Shown: positions 16,680 through 25,795 of the stretch, piece after piece | Numbering within the stretch: the stretch's first letter is position 1 | Layout of the letters: every line of letters begins with the position of its first letter | Source of the DNA: Catellatospora sp. TT07R-123 | Lineage (GTDB): Bacteria > Actinomycetota > Actinomycetes > Mycobacteriales > Micromonosporaceae | Direction of reading: 5' to 3' | Length of the DNA stretch: 64,000 nucleotides | Assembly: GCF_018327705.1 (NCBI RefSeq) | Contig: NZ_BNEM01000001.1 | Span: forward strand, 2,666,001 to 2,730,000 | Position numbers and translations under genes: made by a program | Notes under the pieces: generated by a model | Database searches by the model: none | The model's input: only the letters and a program-made list of their open reading frames with translations | Told to the model about the DNA's origin: nothing

Positions 16680-17432
16680 TCAGTGCGCGGCGCGGCGCCG
16701 CGCGAGCAGGTGCACCTGGGTCGCCACATCCCGGTATGGCGGCAGGGCCGACACGGCCAGCTCGAACGCCGTCAGCGCCTCGGGGTCGGCGTCGGCCACG
16801 ACCCCGGGCACGGCGTCGGCCACGACGCGCACCCCGTGTACGGACTCCACGCCCAGGCCCGCCCCGGCCAGCAGCCGCTGGGCGCCGTCGAGGTCGAAGC
16901 GGCGCCGCAGCGTGTCGCGCGCGGTCAGCCGGGCGTCCGGGTCGGCCAGCAGGTCGGCGGCGGCGCGCCACTGCCCGGCCATGGCCCGCGACAGCACCGC
17001 CGCGGCCCGGTTGGCGACCAGCACGCTGGCCGCGCCGCCCGGCCGCAGCGTGTCGTGCAGCGCCTGCACGACCTCGGCCGGATCGTCGACGACCTCCAGC
17101 ACCGCGTGGCACAGCACCAGGTCGGCGCCGCCGGGCGGGACGAGGTCGCCGAGGGAGTCGGCGTCGCCCTGCATCGCGTGCACGCGGTCGGCGACCCCGG
17201 CGTCGGCGGCCCGGCGCAGCAGCGAGGCCAGCGCGTCAGGGCTCGGGTCGACGACGGTGACGCTGTGCCCGGCCTCGGCCAGCGGCACCGCGAACCCGCC
17301 GGTGCCGCCGCCGACGTCGACCACGGTGAGCCGCCGCCCGTCCTGTGCTGCCAGCTCGGCTCGCAGCACCGACCAGATCACGGCCGTCCGGGGCCCCGCG
17401 ATCCGGGGCTGGGCCACACTCGTCCGCTCCAC
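16680..17432 (-). CDS. Class I SAM-dependent methyltransferase
   Basis: A 250-residue Rossmann methyltransferase with SAM-binding motif I VVDVGGGTGGFAVPLA, an acidic residue after strand 2 (VVDPSPDAL) and LVLCHAVLEVVDDPAEV (motif IV region). The substrate cannot be read from the sequence. The GTG at 17432 is chosen because TAGGCT lies 7 nt before it; a longer in-frame version would add nine residues. It is the first gene of a pair with the phosphodiesterase. Confidence 0.85.
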   Translation of the reverse strand: MERTSVAQPRIAGPRTAVIWSVLRAELAAQDGRRLTVVDVGGGTGGFAVPLAEAGHSVTVVDPSPDALASLLRRAADAGVADRVHAMQGDADSLGDLVPPGGADLVLCHAVLEVVDDPAEVVQALHDTLRPGGAASVLVANRAAAVLSRAMAGQWRAAADLLADPDARLTARDTLRRRFDLDGAQRLLAGAGLGVESVHGVRVVADAVPGVVADADPEALTAFELAVSALPPYRDVATQVHLLARRRAAH

Positions 17433-17501
17433 GCTGGCGAGCCTAGCCGAACCGGGCACCGTCCGGGTCGGGCCACGACCGCACCGCGTATGCCGTTCGG
17501 G

Positions 17502-18194
17502 TCAGTCGCGTTGCGCGGTGCCCTTCTGGACCACGAGCGCCCCACGGTAGCGGGCGGTCAGCTCGGCGATCTCCCCGTCGCTGAGCGGCGCGGTCAGCAC
17601 GACCGCGCAGGCGATCGGGTCGATGCTGGTGCTGAAGCCCATCTTGTCCGCGCCGGGGACGAAGTCGCGCCGCCCCAGCTCCATCTGCACCCGCATGAGC
17701 TCGACCCAGCTGCGCTCGCAGGTCTGCACCCGGTACGGCGTGTTCCCGGCCACGGACTTGAGCTGCTGCAGGGTCTTGTTCAGATCGGCCGAGGAGGAGA
17801 CCGCCACCACCCAGGAACCGTCGCGGTCCTTGGCGATGCCGACGTAGGTCTCCCGGTCGGCGTCGACGACGGAGGGCAGTTTCGGCTCGGGCGAGCCGGC
17901 CACCACGATGGTGACGACCGTGCCCTCGGGCACCCGCGTGCCCGGTGCCGGCACCGTGCTGATGACGCCGCCGGTGGTCACGCCCGGCTCATACCTCAGG
18001 ATCGGTATCAGCTCGCCGTCGATGACGTCCTTCTCCACCACGGTCACGTTGGTCGAGGTCAGCTGCGGCACCACGGTCGTCCGGGTGCTGGCGCTCGGCG
18101 TGGGCGCGACGGGGTCCGCGGCCGACGGCCGCTGCGCGCACCCGGCCAGCAGCGCCAGCGCCGACGCGGCCAGCGTCAGTGTCCATCTGTGCAT
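17502..18194 (-). CDS. Lipoprotein with a PASTA-like domain
   Basis: A 230-residue protein. The signal peptide ends in a lipobox, LLAGC with Cys19, so it should be a membrane-anchored lipoprotein. Residues 45-100 look like a PASTA repeat (GELIPILRYEPG, ISTVPAPGTRVPEGTVVTIVV). The C-terminal half, with two cysteines that may form a disulfide, is unknown. A good ribosome site (GAGGGAG) precedes the ATG. It lies 63 bp after the protease gene on the same strand, so the two exported proteins may be made together. Confidence 0.75.
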   Translation of the reverse strand: MHRWTLTLAASALALLAGCAQRPSAADPVAPTPSASTRTTVVPQLTSTNVTVVEKDVIDGELIPILRYEPGVTTGGVISTVPAPGTRVPEGTVVTIVVAGSPEPKLPSVVDADRETYVGIAKDRDGSWVVAVSSSADLNKTLQQLKSVAGNTPYRVQTCERSWVELMRVQMELGRRDFVPGADKMGFSTSIDPIACAVVLTAPLSDGEIAELTARYRGALVVQKGTAQRD

Positions 18195-18257
18195 GTTGAC
18201 TCCCTCGATGGTTGCGGGGTCAGACGTGGTGGGCGCGCCGCCGGTTGCCGCCGGGGG

Positions 18258-19538
18258 TCAGGCGGTCAGCAGGGTCACACCGAGGTGACCCTCGGTGGTC
18301 GCGATCCGGTGGGACAGCACGACGGTGTTGGCGTTGCGGCTGCCGAGGTGCATGCCGATCGCGTACGCGTTGGTGGAGCCCGAACGCAGGTAGACGGGGG
18401 CACCGGAGTCGCCGCCCTGCGACAGCACCTCGTTGTTGCGCCAGCCCGACATCAGGCCCGTCGTGCAGCCGTCGGCGTCGCACAGCTTGTCCAGCAGGTC
18501 CAGCACCTCGATGTTGCACGTGGCCCGGGTCTTCATGCCGCTCTGGCAGAACAGGTCGCCGATCCTGGGGTTGTACCTGCCGATGATGTTGCGCTGGACC
18601 GGGCAGCACGGGTCGGAGTGGATGACGTTGTCGAACGTCTCCGTCGACGACAGCACCGCGATCATGTCGAAGTCCGGGTAGCCGTACTCGCCGCTGGCCA
18701 CTCCGACGTACTGCGGGCCGGAGTAGACGGACTGGCCGTTGGTGAAGCAGTGCCCGGCGGTGACGACACCCTTGGCACCGTCGCTGTTGCGCCGCACGGT
18801 GAAGCCCGCGGTGCAGGTGTTGTTCGCCGTGGTGCCGACGCCCGCCCGGATCCCCGAGCCGCCGAAGTGGGGCTCGCCGTCGTCGAGGCGGCCCTCGCGG
18901 CCGACCTGGTCGACGTCCACGACGACCAGGTCGCCCAGCGCCTGACGCAGCGCCTCGGCGGCCTCGGGGTAGCGGGGGTCGAAACCGACGTGGAAGCGCG
19001 AGTCGCGCGCGTCGAGGCCGTAGCTGAACGTCGCCTTGGCCGCGTCGGCGTGCCAGGCCCGCCCGTCCAGCACCTTCTCGGCCCGGAGCAGGTCGGCGGC
19101 GCTGTGGCAGCCCACCATGGTCCGGGTCTTGACCCCGACGGCCCGGACGCCTCCGGCGGTGGCGGACAGCCGCTTGCGCAGGCCGGGCACGTCGCGGAAC
19201 TCCGGGGCCAGCACCGTGACCACGGTCTGCGTCGTGTGGTCCAGGACCGTGCCGATGAGCCCGGACGACAGCTGCTCGGTCAGGCTCGTCGCCGGGGTCA
19301 GGTTCAGCGCCGCGTCCCGGTCGGCCTGGATCCGGTGGTTGAACTCGATCGCGTTCGCGTCGGTCAGCCACGCCTCGTATCGGGGGAGCTCGTCGGCGAC
19401 CAGCGAGCCGTCCAGGGTCACCGGCCGGGAGTCGACGCTGCATGCCGGGGCTGCGATCGCTGCTGCCTGGGCCGTATCACCCAAAAGGACGGCCAGCATT
19501 AGTCCGCAGGTAGATGCGGCAAGCAGCGATCTCCTCAT
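18258..19538 (-). CDS. Secreted trypsin-like (S1) serine protease
   Basis: A 426-residue protein that starts at the ATG giving MRRSLLAAS with a signal peptide to about residue 28. A pro-region of about 200 residues is followed by a chymotrypsin-fold domain of the streptogrisin/alpha-lytic type. The triad is H263 (VVTAGHCF), D291 (PDFDMIAV) and S378 (QGGDSGAPV), with several cysteine pairs. It should be active outside the cell; its targets are unknown. A longer in-frame start 26 codons upstream would spoil the signal peptide. It lies downstream of dnaE2, 108 bp away, and probably has its own promoter. Confidence 0.87.
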   Translation of the reverse strand: MRRSLLAASTCGLMLAVLLGDTAQAAAIAAPACSVDSRPVTLDGSLVADELPRYEAWLTDANAIEFNHRIQADRDAALNLTPATSLTEQLSSGLIGTVLDHTTQTVVTVLAPEFRDVPGLRKRLSATAGGVRAVGVKTRTMVGCHSAADLLRAEKVLDGRAWHADAAKATFSYGLDARDSRFHVGFDPRYPEAAEALRQALGDLVVVDVDQVGREGRLDDGEPHFGGSGIRAGVGTTANNTCTAGFTVRRNSDGAKGVVTAGHCFTNGQSVYSGPQYVGVASGEYGYPDFDMIAVLSSTETFDNVIHSDPCCPVQRNIIGRYNPRIGDLFCQSGMKTRATCNIEVLDLLDKLCDADGCTTGLMSGWRNNEVLSQGGDSGAPVYLRSGSTNAYAIGMHLGSRNANTVVLSHRIATTEGHLGVTLLTA

Positions 19539-19646
19539 GCCGGTGTCCGATCGTCTTGAGGGTGTGGGACGGACAGACGGTATCGGCACCATGCGGTCCA
19601 CACAAGACTTTCTCACGTCTGATATGGACTAGCAGTAATCAGCGGA

Positions 19647-22600
19647 CTACCTGAAGTCGCGTGACGATCCCGGGGTGGCGATGGCCAGCGGCTCCAGCCG
19701 GTCGGCGACGAGGTTGCGCACCCCCGAGGCCGACTCCAGCCGGCCCCGTACCACCAGCGCGGCGCTGGTCCGGGCCACCCGGCGGTAGCGCAGCCACAGC
19801 CCCGGCGAGCACACCACGTTGAGCATCCCGGTCTCGTCCTCCAGGTTGAGGAAGGTGACCCCGCCCGCCGTGGCCGGGCGCTGCCGGTGGGTGACCAGGC
19901 CGCCGACGGTCACCCGGGCGCCGGGTTCGACGCCGGACAGCTGCGCCACGGGCAGCACGCCGTCGGCGGACAGCTGCGGCCGTACCAGGCGGATGGGGTG
20001 GTCGTCCGGGGACAGCCCGGTCGCCCACACGTCGGCGACCAGCCGTTCCACCTCGTCCATGCCGGGCAGCATCGGCGCGTGCACGCCCACGGCGGTGCCG
20101 GGCAGCCGGTCGGGGGTGTCGGTGGCGGCGGCCCCGGCGGCCCACAGCGCCGCGCGCCGGTCCAGGCCGAAGCAGGCGAAGGCGTCCGCGGTGGCTAGGG
20201 CCTCCAGCTGGGCGGCGGCCAGACCGGTGCGCCGGGCCAGATCGGTCATGTCCGTGTACGGCCGGTCGCCGCGCCCCGCCACGATCCGCTCGGCCGCCTC
20301 CTGCCCCAGCGTGCGCACCGTGTCCAGGCCCAGCCGCACCGCCGGACCGCCCAGCCCCCACTTCGAGGGCGGCTCGCCCGGGGCGCTGCCCCACCGCGTG
20401 CCCGGATCGCCCTCCAGCGCCGCCCTGACCCCGCTGGCGTTGACGTCGGGCCGCAGCACCCGCACCCCGTGCCGCCGCGCGTCGTCGACCAGCGACTGCG
20501 GCGAGTAGAAGCCCATCGGCTGCGCCCCGAGCAGCGCCGCGCAGAACGCCGCCGGGTGGTAGCGCTTGAGCCAGGCGCTGGCGTACACCAGGTAGGCGAA
20601 GCTCATCGCGTGGCTCTCCGGGAAGCCGTAGTTGGCGAACGCGGCGAGCTTGTTGAAGATGTCGTCGGCCAGCTCGCCGGTGATGCCGTTGCGGGCCATA
20701 CCGTCGAACAGCCGGTCCTTGAGCCGGTCCATCCGCTCCATCGAGCGCTTGGAGCCCATCGCCCGGCGCAGCTGGTCGGCCTCGGTCGGGGTGAAGTCGG
20801 CGACGTCCACGGCCAGCTGCATCATCTGCTCCTGGAACAGCGGCACCCCCAGCGTCCGGGCCAGCGAGTTGCGCATGCGCGGATGCGGGATGTCCACCTC
20901 TTCCAGGCCGTTCTTGCGCCGGATGAACGGGTGCACCGAGCCGCCCTGGATCGGGCCCGGCCGGATCAGCGCCACCTCCACCACCAGGTCGTAGAAGCGC
21001 TCCGGGCGCAGCCGGGGCAGCGTGGACATCTGCGCGCGGCTCTCCACCTGGAACACCCCGACGGTGTCGGCGCGGCAGAGCATCTCGTACACCTCGGGGT
21101 CGTCCGGTTTGAGGTCGCCGAGGTCCAGCTCGTCGCCGAGGAAGTCGTGGGCGTAGTGCAGCGCCGACAGCATGCCCAGGCCCAGCAGGTCGAACTTGAC
21201 CAGGTCGATCGCGGCGCAGTCGTCCTTGTCCCACTGGAGCACGGTGCGGCCGGGCATGCGGGCCCACTCCACCGGGCACACCTCGATCACCGGGCGGTCG
21301 CAGATCACCATGCCGCCGGAGTGGATGCCCAGGTGGCGCGGCGCCTGGAGCAGCTGCCCGGCGTAGTCGAGCACATGCTGCGGGATGCCTTCCACATCCG
21401 CGGCGGAGATGCCGTTCCAGCGGTCGATCTGCTTGCTCCAGGCGTCCTGCTGGCCCGGCGAGAACCCGAAGGCGCGGGCCACGTCGCGCACGGCCGAGCG
21501 CGGCCGGTACGAGATCACGTTGGCCACCTGCGCGGTGTGCTCCCGCCCGTAGCGGGTGTACACGTACTGGATGACCTCTTCGCGCCGGTCGGACTCGATG
21601 TCGACGTCGATGTCGGGCGGCCCGTCGCGCTCCGGGGCCAGGAACCGCTCGAACATCAGCCCCCCGTCGGGGCCCAGCGGGTCCACGTTGGTGATCCGCA
21701 GCGCGTAGCAGACGGCCGAGTTCGCCGCCGACCCCCGCCCCTGGCAGTAGATCTTCTCCCGGCGGCAGAAGTCGACGATGTCCCACACCACCAGGAAGTA
21801 GCCCGGGAACTCCAGCTGCTCGATCATCGCCAGCTCGCGGTCGATCCGCTCGTACGCCTCCGGGTAGGCCTGCCTCGGCCCGTACCGCCGCGCCGCCCCC
21901 TCGTACGCCCGCTCCCGCAGGAACGCCGCCTCGTCGACCTCGACGCCCGGCGGGTAGGTGAACGGCGGCAGCTTCGGCGCCACCAGCCGCAGGTCGAAGG
22001 CCAGCTCCTCGCCCAGCCGCGCCGCGTACGCCACCGCCCCCGGGTACGCCGCGAACCGTGCCGCCATCTCCGCGCCCGAACGCAGGTGCGCGGCGGCCCC
22101 CGCCGGCAGCCAGCCGTCGAGCTGGTCCAGGCTGCTGCGGGCTCGCACCGCCGCGGTCACCGTGGCCAGCCGCCGCCGCCCCGGCGCGTGGTAGTGCACG
22201 TTGTTGGTCGCCAGCACCGGCAGCCCGGCGGCGGCCGCGAGCTGCGCCAGCGCGTCGTTGCGGTCGCCGTCCAGCGGATCACCGTGATCGGTCAGCTCCA
22301 CCACCACGTTCTCCTGGCCGAACAGGCCCACCAGCTCAGCCAGCTTCTTCGCGGCGGCGCTCATACCCCCGTCGCCCCCGCTGCCCGGCGGGGCCAGCAG
22401 CCCGGCCTGCAACGCCCGGGGCACCAGCCCCTTCCGGCACCCGGTCAGCACCACGCCCTGCCCGTCCAGGTGGTGGGCGATCTCGTTCAGGTCGTAGCTC
22501 GGGCGGCCCTTCTCGCCGCCCTTCAGGTGCGCCTTGGCGATGGCCCTGGCCAGGTTGGCGTAGCCCTGCGGGCCCCGGGCCAGCACCAGCAGGTGTTCCC

Positions 22601-23006
22601 CGACCGGGTCGGGCACGCCGCCCCGGGGCAGCCCGGCCAGGTTCAGCTCGGCGCCGAACACCGTCGGCAGGTCGTGCTCGCGGGCCGCCTCGGCGAAGCG
22701 GACCACGCCGTACAGGCCGTCGTGGTCGGTGATCGCCAGGGCGCCCAGCCCCAGGCGCACCGCCTCGGCGACCAGCTCCTCGGGATGGCTGGCGCCGTCG
22801 AGGAAGCTGAAGTTCGTGTGGCAGTGCAGCTCCGCGTACGGCACCCCCGCGCGCGGGCGCGCCACCGGCACCGGCCGGTACGGTTCCCGCTTGCGCGAGA
22901 ACGCGGGCGCGTCGCCGCCGTCGGCGAGCGGGTCGACGACCTTGCCGCCCCGCATCCGCCGCTCCAGCTCGGCCCACGACAACTTGTCGTTACTGCTCCA
23001 TCCCAT
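19647..23006 (-). CDS. dnaE2: Error-prone DNA polymerase III alpha subunit DnaE2
   Basis: A 1119-residue C-family polymerase. It has an N-terminal PHP domain (AELHCHTNFSFLDGASHPEE, ITDHDGLYG) and a catalytic palm (GPPDIDVDIESDRREE, then a third Asp in DLVKFDLLGLG). A helix-hairpin-helix region and a C-terminal OB fold follow. The length and mutasome context fit DnaE2 rather than replicative DnaE1. It extends stalled ends during damage-induced mutagenesis with ImuA' and ImuB, encoded just upstream on the same strand. The ATG at 23006 gives MGWSSNDKLSWAELERRMRG. A degenerate LexA-like box lies 4 bp before the start codon. Confidence 0.95.
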   Translation of the reverse strand: MGWSSNDKLSWAELERRMRGGKVVDPLADGGDAPAFSRKREPYRPVPVARPRAGVPYAELHCHTNFSFLDGASHPEELVAEAVRLGLGALAITDHDGLYGVVRFAEAAREHDLPTVFGAELNLAGLPRGGVPDPVGEHLLVLARGPQGYANLARAIAKAHLKGGEKGRPSYDLNEIAHHLDGQGVVLTGCRKGLVPRALQAGLLAPPGSGGDGGMSAAAKKLAELVGLFGQENVVVELTDHGDPLDGDRNDALAQLAAAAGLPVLATNNVHYHAPGRRRLATVTAAVRARSSLDQLDGWLPAGAAAHLRSGAEMAARFAAYPGAVAYAARLGEELAFDLRLVAPKLPPFTYPPGVEVDEAAFLRERAYEGAARRYGPRQAYPEAYERIDRELAMIEQLEFPGYFLVVWDIVDFCRREKIYCQGRGSAANSAVCYALRITNVDPLGPDGGLMFERFLAPERDGPPDIDVDIESDRREEVIQYVYTRYGREHTAQVANVISYRPRSAVRDVARAFGFSPGQQDAWSKQIDRWNGISAADVEGIPQHVLDYAGQLLQAPRHLGIHSGGMVICDRPVIEVCPVEWARMPGRTVLQWDKDDCAAIDLVKFDLLGLGMLSALHYAHDFLGDELDLGDLKPDDPEVYEMLCRADTVGVFQVESRAQMSTLPRLRPERFYDLVVEVALIRPGPIQGGSVHPFIRRKNGLEEVDIPHPRMRNSLARTLGVPLFQEQMMQLAVDVADFTPTEADQLRRAMGSKRSMERMDRLKDRLFDGMARNGITGELADDIFNKLAAFANYGFPESHAMSFAYLVYASAWLKRYHPAAFCAALLGAQPMGFYSPQSLVDDARRHGVRVLRPDVNASGVRAALEGDPGTRWGSAPGEPPSKWGLGGPAVRLGLDTVRTLGQEAAERIVAGRGDRPYTDMTDLARRTGLAAAQLEALATADAFACFGLDRRAALWAAGAAATDTPDRLPGTAVGVHAPMLPGMDEVERLVADVWATGLSPDDHPIRLVRPQLSADGVLPVAQLSGVEPGARVTVGGLVTHRQRPATAGGVTFLNLEDETGMLNVVCSPGLWLRYRRVARTSAALVVRGRLESASGVRNLVADRLEPLAIATPGSSRDFR

Positions 23007-23009
23007 GAT

Positions 23010-23025
23010 TCGAACAAGTGTACTA
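23010..23025 (-). promoter_or_regulatory. Degenerate LexA-like box at the dnaE2 start
   Basis: TCGAACAAGTGTACTA has a perfect left half (TCGAAC) and a poor right half against the actinobacterial TCGAAC-N4-GTTCGA. A TACACT hexamer on the minus strand overlaps it. It would place LexA on the dnaE2 promoter. Confidence 0.4.
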
Positions 23026-23097
23026 CTGAGTCGATCATGAATGCGCGGGGTTCGGGGAGTCCGGCACCCGCGTCGGGTGCGCACCCCGGGCCCCTCC

Positions 23098-23178
23098 CGC
23101 TTTTCATCGACGTTGGCCTATCACGTCGAGTTCGATCTCGCCCCAGTCGACGTAATAGGCCAGCGTCGATGAAAAGCG
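23098..23178. repeat. Palindromic repeat family B, copy 1
   Basis: Arms of 32 nt (23098-23129 and 23147-23178) pair with two mismatches. The core is ACGTTGGCCTAT and the loop contains GATC. It lies between imuB and dnaE2 and is followed 33 bp later by family C copy 2. Other B copies are at 28760, 36067 and 43694. Confidence 0.9.
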
Positions 23179-23211
23179 AGGCGCGTAGCGCCGGGCGCCG
23201 TGGTGGGTGCG

Positions 23212-23273
23212 TGCAGTTTCGGGGAAAGTGCGGGAATCCCGGCCGTGATTCGTGCAGTTTCCCCGAAACTGCA
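23212..23273 (+). repeat. Palindromic repeat family C, copy 2
   Basis: A 62-bp element with ends identical to the copy at 13478 (TGCAGTTTCGGGGAAA and complement) and a diverged centre. It sits 66 bp after the imuB stop and next to a family B element. Confidence 0.85.
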
Positions 23274-23339
23274 GCATCGCCGGAGGCCGCTCGCCCGAGG
23301 CGGGCGGGGCGGGCGGCGCGGGTGGGGTGGGTGGGGTGG

Positions 23340-24866
23340 TCAGTCGAAGTGGAGGGTGATGGTCCATTCGGCGGCGGCGAGGGTGAGCAGCAGGGCGCGG
23401 CCGTCGGCGAGCAGGACCTGGAGGCGTACCGCGCGCACCGACCGGCGCGAGTCCCACCACTGCTCGTCCACCGGCCACGGCCCGGCCCAGCCGACCACCT
23501 CGGCCGGGCCCCGGTCCAGCATCAGCCGGGCCGGGTCGGCGGTCAGCTCCAGCCGCGCGCTGACCCCCACCACCTGCCCGGACGCGTCCAGCAGCCGGGC
23601 CGGCTGCGGCTGGTCCAGCACCACCGCGGGCGACGGCGGCGGCAGCCGCCCCGGCCACGGCCCGGCAGCGCGGGCGGCGATCCGCTCGTCGCCCCACGGC
23701 ACCAGGGTCGCCTGCTCACGGGGGTCGCGGCCGCCGCCGAGCACCGCGGTGACCACCGCCTCCGGGCCGAGGATGCCCTGCACCCGGTGCAGGGCGCGGT
23801 GGGCCCGGTCGCGCTCGGCGCCGGGGTCGCCCCACAACCCGGCCTGCAACCCGACCTGGTGCACCAGCCCGTCGGGGATCAGCCGCAGCGCGACGATGCC
23901 CTGGTTCAGGCGCCGCTGGGTGATCCAGCCTTCGAGCTGCCAGCGGGTACGGTCGGCGATGCCGCCCGCGGTCAGGATGCCGTCGTGGCGCCATACCCGG
24001 TGCAGCTCGCGGCCGTCGGCGGTGACCGCGCCGATCGCCAGCCGTGTGCACGCCATCCCGTATCCGGCCAGCCGCTCGTGCAGCCGCTCGGCCAGGGCGC
24101 GGGCCGCGAACGCGGCAGTGTCGACCCGGTCCACGGGTTCGTCGAAGCGCTCGTCGACCTCCAGGTCGGGCGGGGCCTGGCGGACCGCCAGCGGCCGGTC
24201 GTCGCGCCCGGCGGCCAGCCGCTGGGCCAGGGCCGCGTCCAGCCCGAACCGGGCCAGCACGTCGCCCGGCGGCAGGGCGGCGTACGCGCCGAGGGTGGTG
24301 ATGCCGAGCCGGCGCAGCAGCCCGACCAGCTGCGGGCGTTCCAGCGTGGCCACGGGCAGCGCGGCCAGGAACTGCGGGGTCTGCCCCGGTGGGACGATGC
24401 GGCCCGTCCGCGCGGCCAGCAGCGCGGCGAACGTGCCGTCGGCGACGCCGATCTGGGCCTCGACCCGGCACTCCTGCGCCACCTGCTCGACGATCCGCTC
24501 GGCGGCGGCCTCCTCGCCCCCGTGGTACCGGGCCGGGCCGCGGGCGGCGAACGCGCACACCCCGGCCCGCAGCACCGCCACCGAGGCGGCCACCTGCTCG
24601 ACCGCGGCCAGCACCGGCTCGAACGCGCGCACGTCGCGCACCGGGTCGTGGTCGACGGCGATCAGCTGCGGGCAGCGGGCCTGCGCCTCCCGTTTGCGCA
24701 GCCCCCGGCGTACGCCCTCGGCACGGGCCGTGGCGGAGGAGGCCACCACCCGGTTGGCGTGCAGCACCGCCACCGGGCGGTCGGCGGGGACCCCGTCGAC
24801 GAGGTCGGCGGCGATGACGGGCCAGTCGGGGCACCAGACGAGCATGGTGCGCAGGGCGTCGCGCAT
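23340..24866 (-). CDS. imuB: ImuB, inactive Y-family polymerase of the mutasome
   Basis: A 508-residue DinB-like protein. It begins MRDALRTMLVWCPDWPV, where active Y polymerases have acidic metal ligands; here the region reads LVWCPDWPVIAA, as expected for ImuB. Helix-hairpin-helix and little-finger regions follow (LGITTLGAYAALPPGDVLAR), then a C-terminal extension. ImuB is the hub that links DnaE2 and ImuA' to the beta clamp in related species. The ATG lies 5 nt after the imuA' stop; a GTG overlapping that stop (24875) is an alternative start. Confidence 0.9.
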   Translation of the reverse strand: MRDALRTMLVWCPDWPVIAADLVDGVPADRPVAVLHANRVVASSATARAEGVRRGLRKREAQARCPQLIAVDHDPVRDVRAFEPVLAAVEQVAASVAVLRAGVCAFAARGPARYHGGEEAAAERIVEQVAQECRVEAQIGVADGTFAALLAARTGRIVPPGQTPQFLAALPVATLERPQLVGLLRRLGITTLGAYAALPPGDVLARFGLDAALAQRLAAGRDDRPLAVRQAPPDLEVDERFDEPVDRVDTAAFAARALAERLHERLAGYGMACTRLAIGAVTADGRELHRVWRHDGILTAGGIADRTRWQLEGWITQRRLNQGIVALRLIPDGLVHQVGLQAGLWGDPGAERDRAHRALHRVQGILGPEAVVTAVLGGGRDPREQATLVPWGDERIAARAAGPWPGRLPPPSPAVVLDQPQPARLLDASGQVVGVSARLELTADPARLMLDRGPAEVVGWAGPWPVDEQWWDSRRSVRAVRLQVLLADGRALLLTLAAAEWTITLHFD

Positions 24867-24871
24867 CCCGC

Positions 24872-25648
24872 TCACACCAGGTGCAGTCGGCGGGTCGGCG
24901 TCTCGGGGTGCCGGGGGGCGGCCGGGGGCGGGGACACCTCGGCGCTGACCTTGCCGTACAGCGTCGCGGCCAGGCCCGCGGTGGCGGGCAGCCACACCGT
25001 GGCCCGGCGGGGGCGGGCGGCGGCGCCGCGGCCGGACGCGCTGACGCTCAGTTCCCGGCCGCGCAGGCGGCCCCGGCCCGGCCCCAGGCCCTGCCAGGCA
25101 CCGTCGACCAGGTTGAGGGTGAGGTCGGCGCCGTCCCAGGCGCGGCCGGGGGCGCAGAACGGCACCAGCACGGCGCCGCGCTGGCGGGCCCGCGCGGCGA
25201 GCTGGCCGCGCACGGTCGGGGCGACCGAGCCGGTCGGGGCGACCACGACCACGTCGAACCCGTCGAGCAGCGCACCGGCGACGGTGGCCCACTGCGGTCC
25301 CGGGTGCGGCACCAGCGCGAACCGTTCCAGCACGATGCCCAGCTCGGCGGCGGCGGCCATCCCCAGGGTGGGCAGGCCCACCACGGCGCACCAGGAGCCG
25401 GCCGCCGAGGCCGCCGCCAGCAGCGACAGCAGCAGCGAGGTAGCCCCGCCGCAGCCGGGGTCGGGGCTGGGGGCGACCGCGACCGTGCTGCCCCGGCGCA
25501 GGCCGCCGGGCAGCAGCGCCCGCAGTTCGGGCAGCACCGGCAGCGTACGGTCGGTGCTGAGGCCGGCGTCGGCGTCGGTGAGGTCGCTGGCGCGCCGCAC
25601 CGATCCGTGCCGCAACTCCACTGACCGGGCCAGGCTCAGCCCCGCCAT
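24872..25648 (-). CDS. imuA': ImuA'-like RecA-fold accessory protein of the mutasome
   Basis: A 258-residue protein with a degenerate RecA core. The Walker A region reads SPDPGCGGATSLLL without a clean GKT, and LLDGFDVVVVAPTG resembles Walker B. In mycobacteria ImuA' (Rv3395c) supports ImuB- and DnaE2-dependent mutagenesis. The ATG at 25648 has AGGGGGCGG upstream. It precedes imuB with almost no gap and lies after the HEPN gene, so the run from 26203 to 19647 may be one SOS-controlled unit. Confidence 0.82.
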   Translation of the reverse strand: MAGLSLARSVELRHGSVRRASDLTDADAGLSTDRTLPVLPELRALLPGGLRRGSTVAVAPSPDPGCGGATSLLLSLLAAASAAGSWCAVVGLPTLGMAAAAELGIVLERFALVPHPGPQWATVAGALLDGFDVVVVAPTGSVAPTVRGQLAARARQRGAVLVPFCAPGRAWDGADLTLNLVDGAWQGLGPGRGRLRGRELSVSASGRGAAARPRRATVWLPATAGLAATLYGKVSAEVSPPPAAPRHPETPTRRLHLV

Positions 25649-25795
25649 GGTGTCCGCCCCCTGTCGTCGTGCTCGGTGTCGTCGCGATCGGTGAAGTGTG
25701 GTGGTGCCGGGCCGCGGTCTGCGGGAAGCCGTGCTTCGGGGGGCGCCGATGGCGGCACCTTCCCGCGGCCGCGGCCCGATGCGGGTCGGGGGCGG

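Noticed and set aside
14196-19502. 1768-codon frame antisense to dinB through the protease
   Set aside because: It spans five confident genes on the other strand and has shadow composition.
23098-23273. CRISPR array
   Set aside because: The repeats are palindromes of two different families, not regularly spaced direct repeats with unique spacers; no cas genes.
20469-25694. 1741-codon frame antisense to dnaE2/imuB/imuA'
   Set aside because: Same reason; also runs through both repeats B1 and C2.
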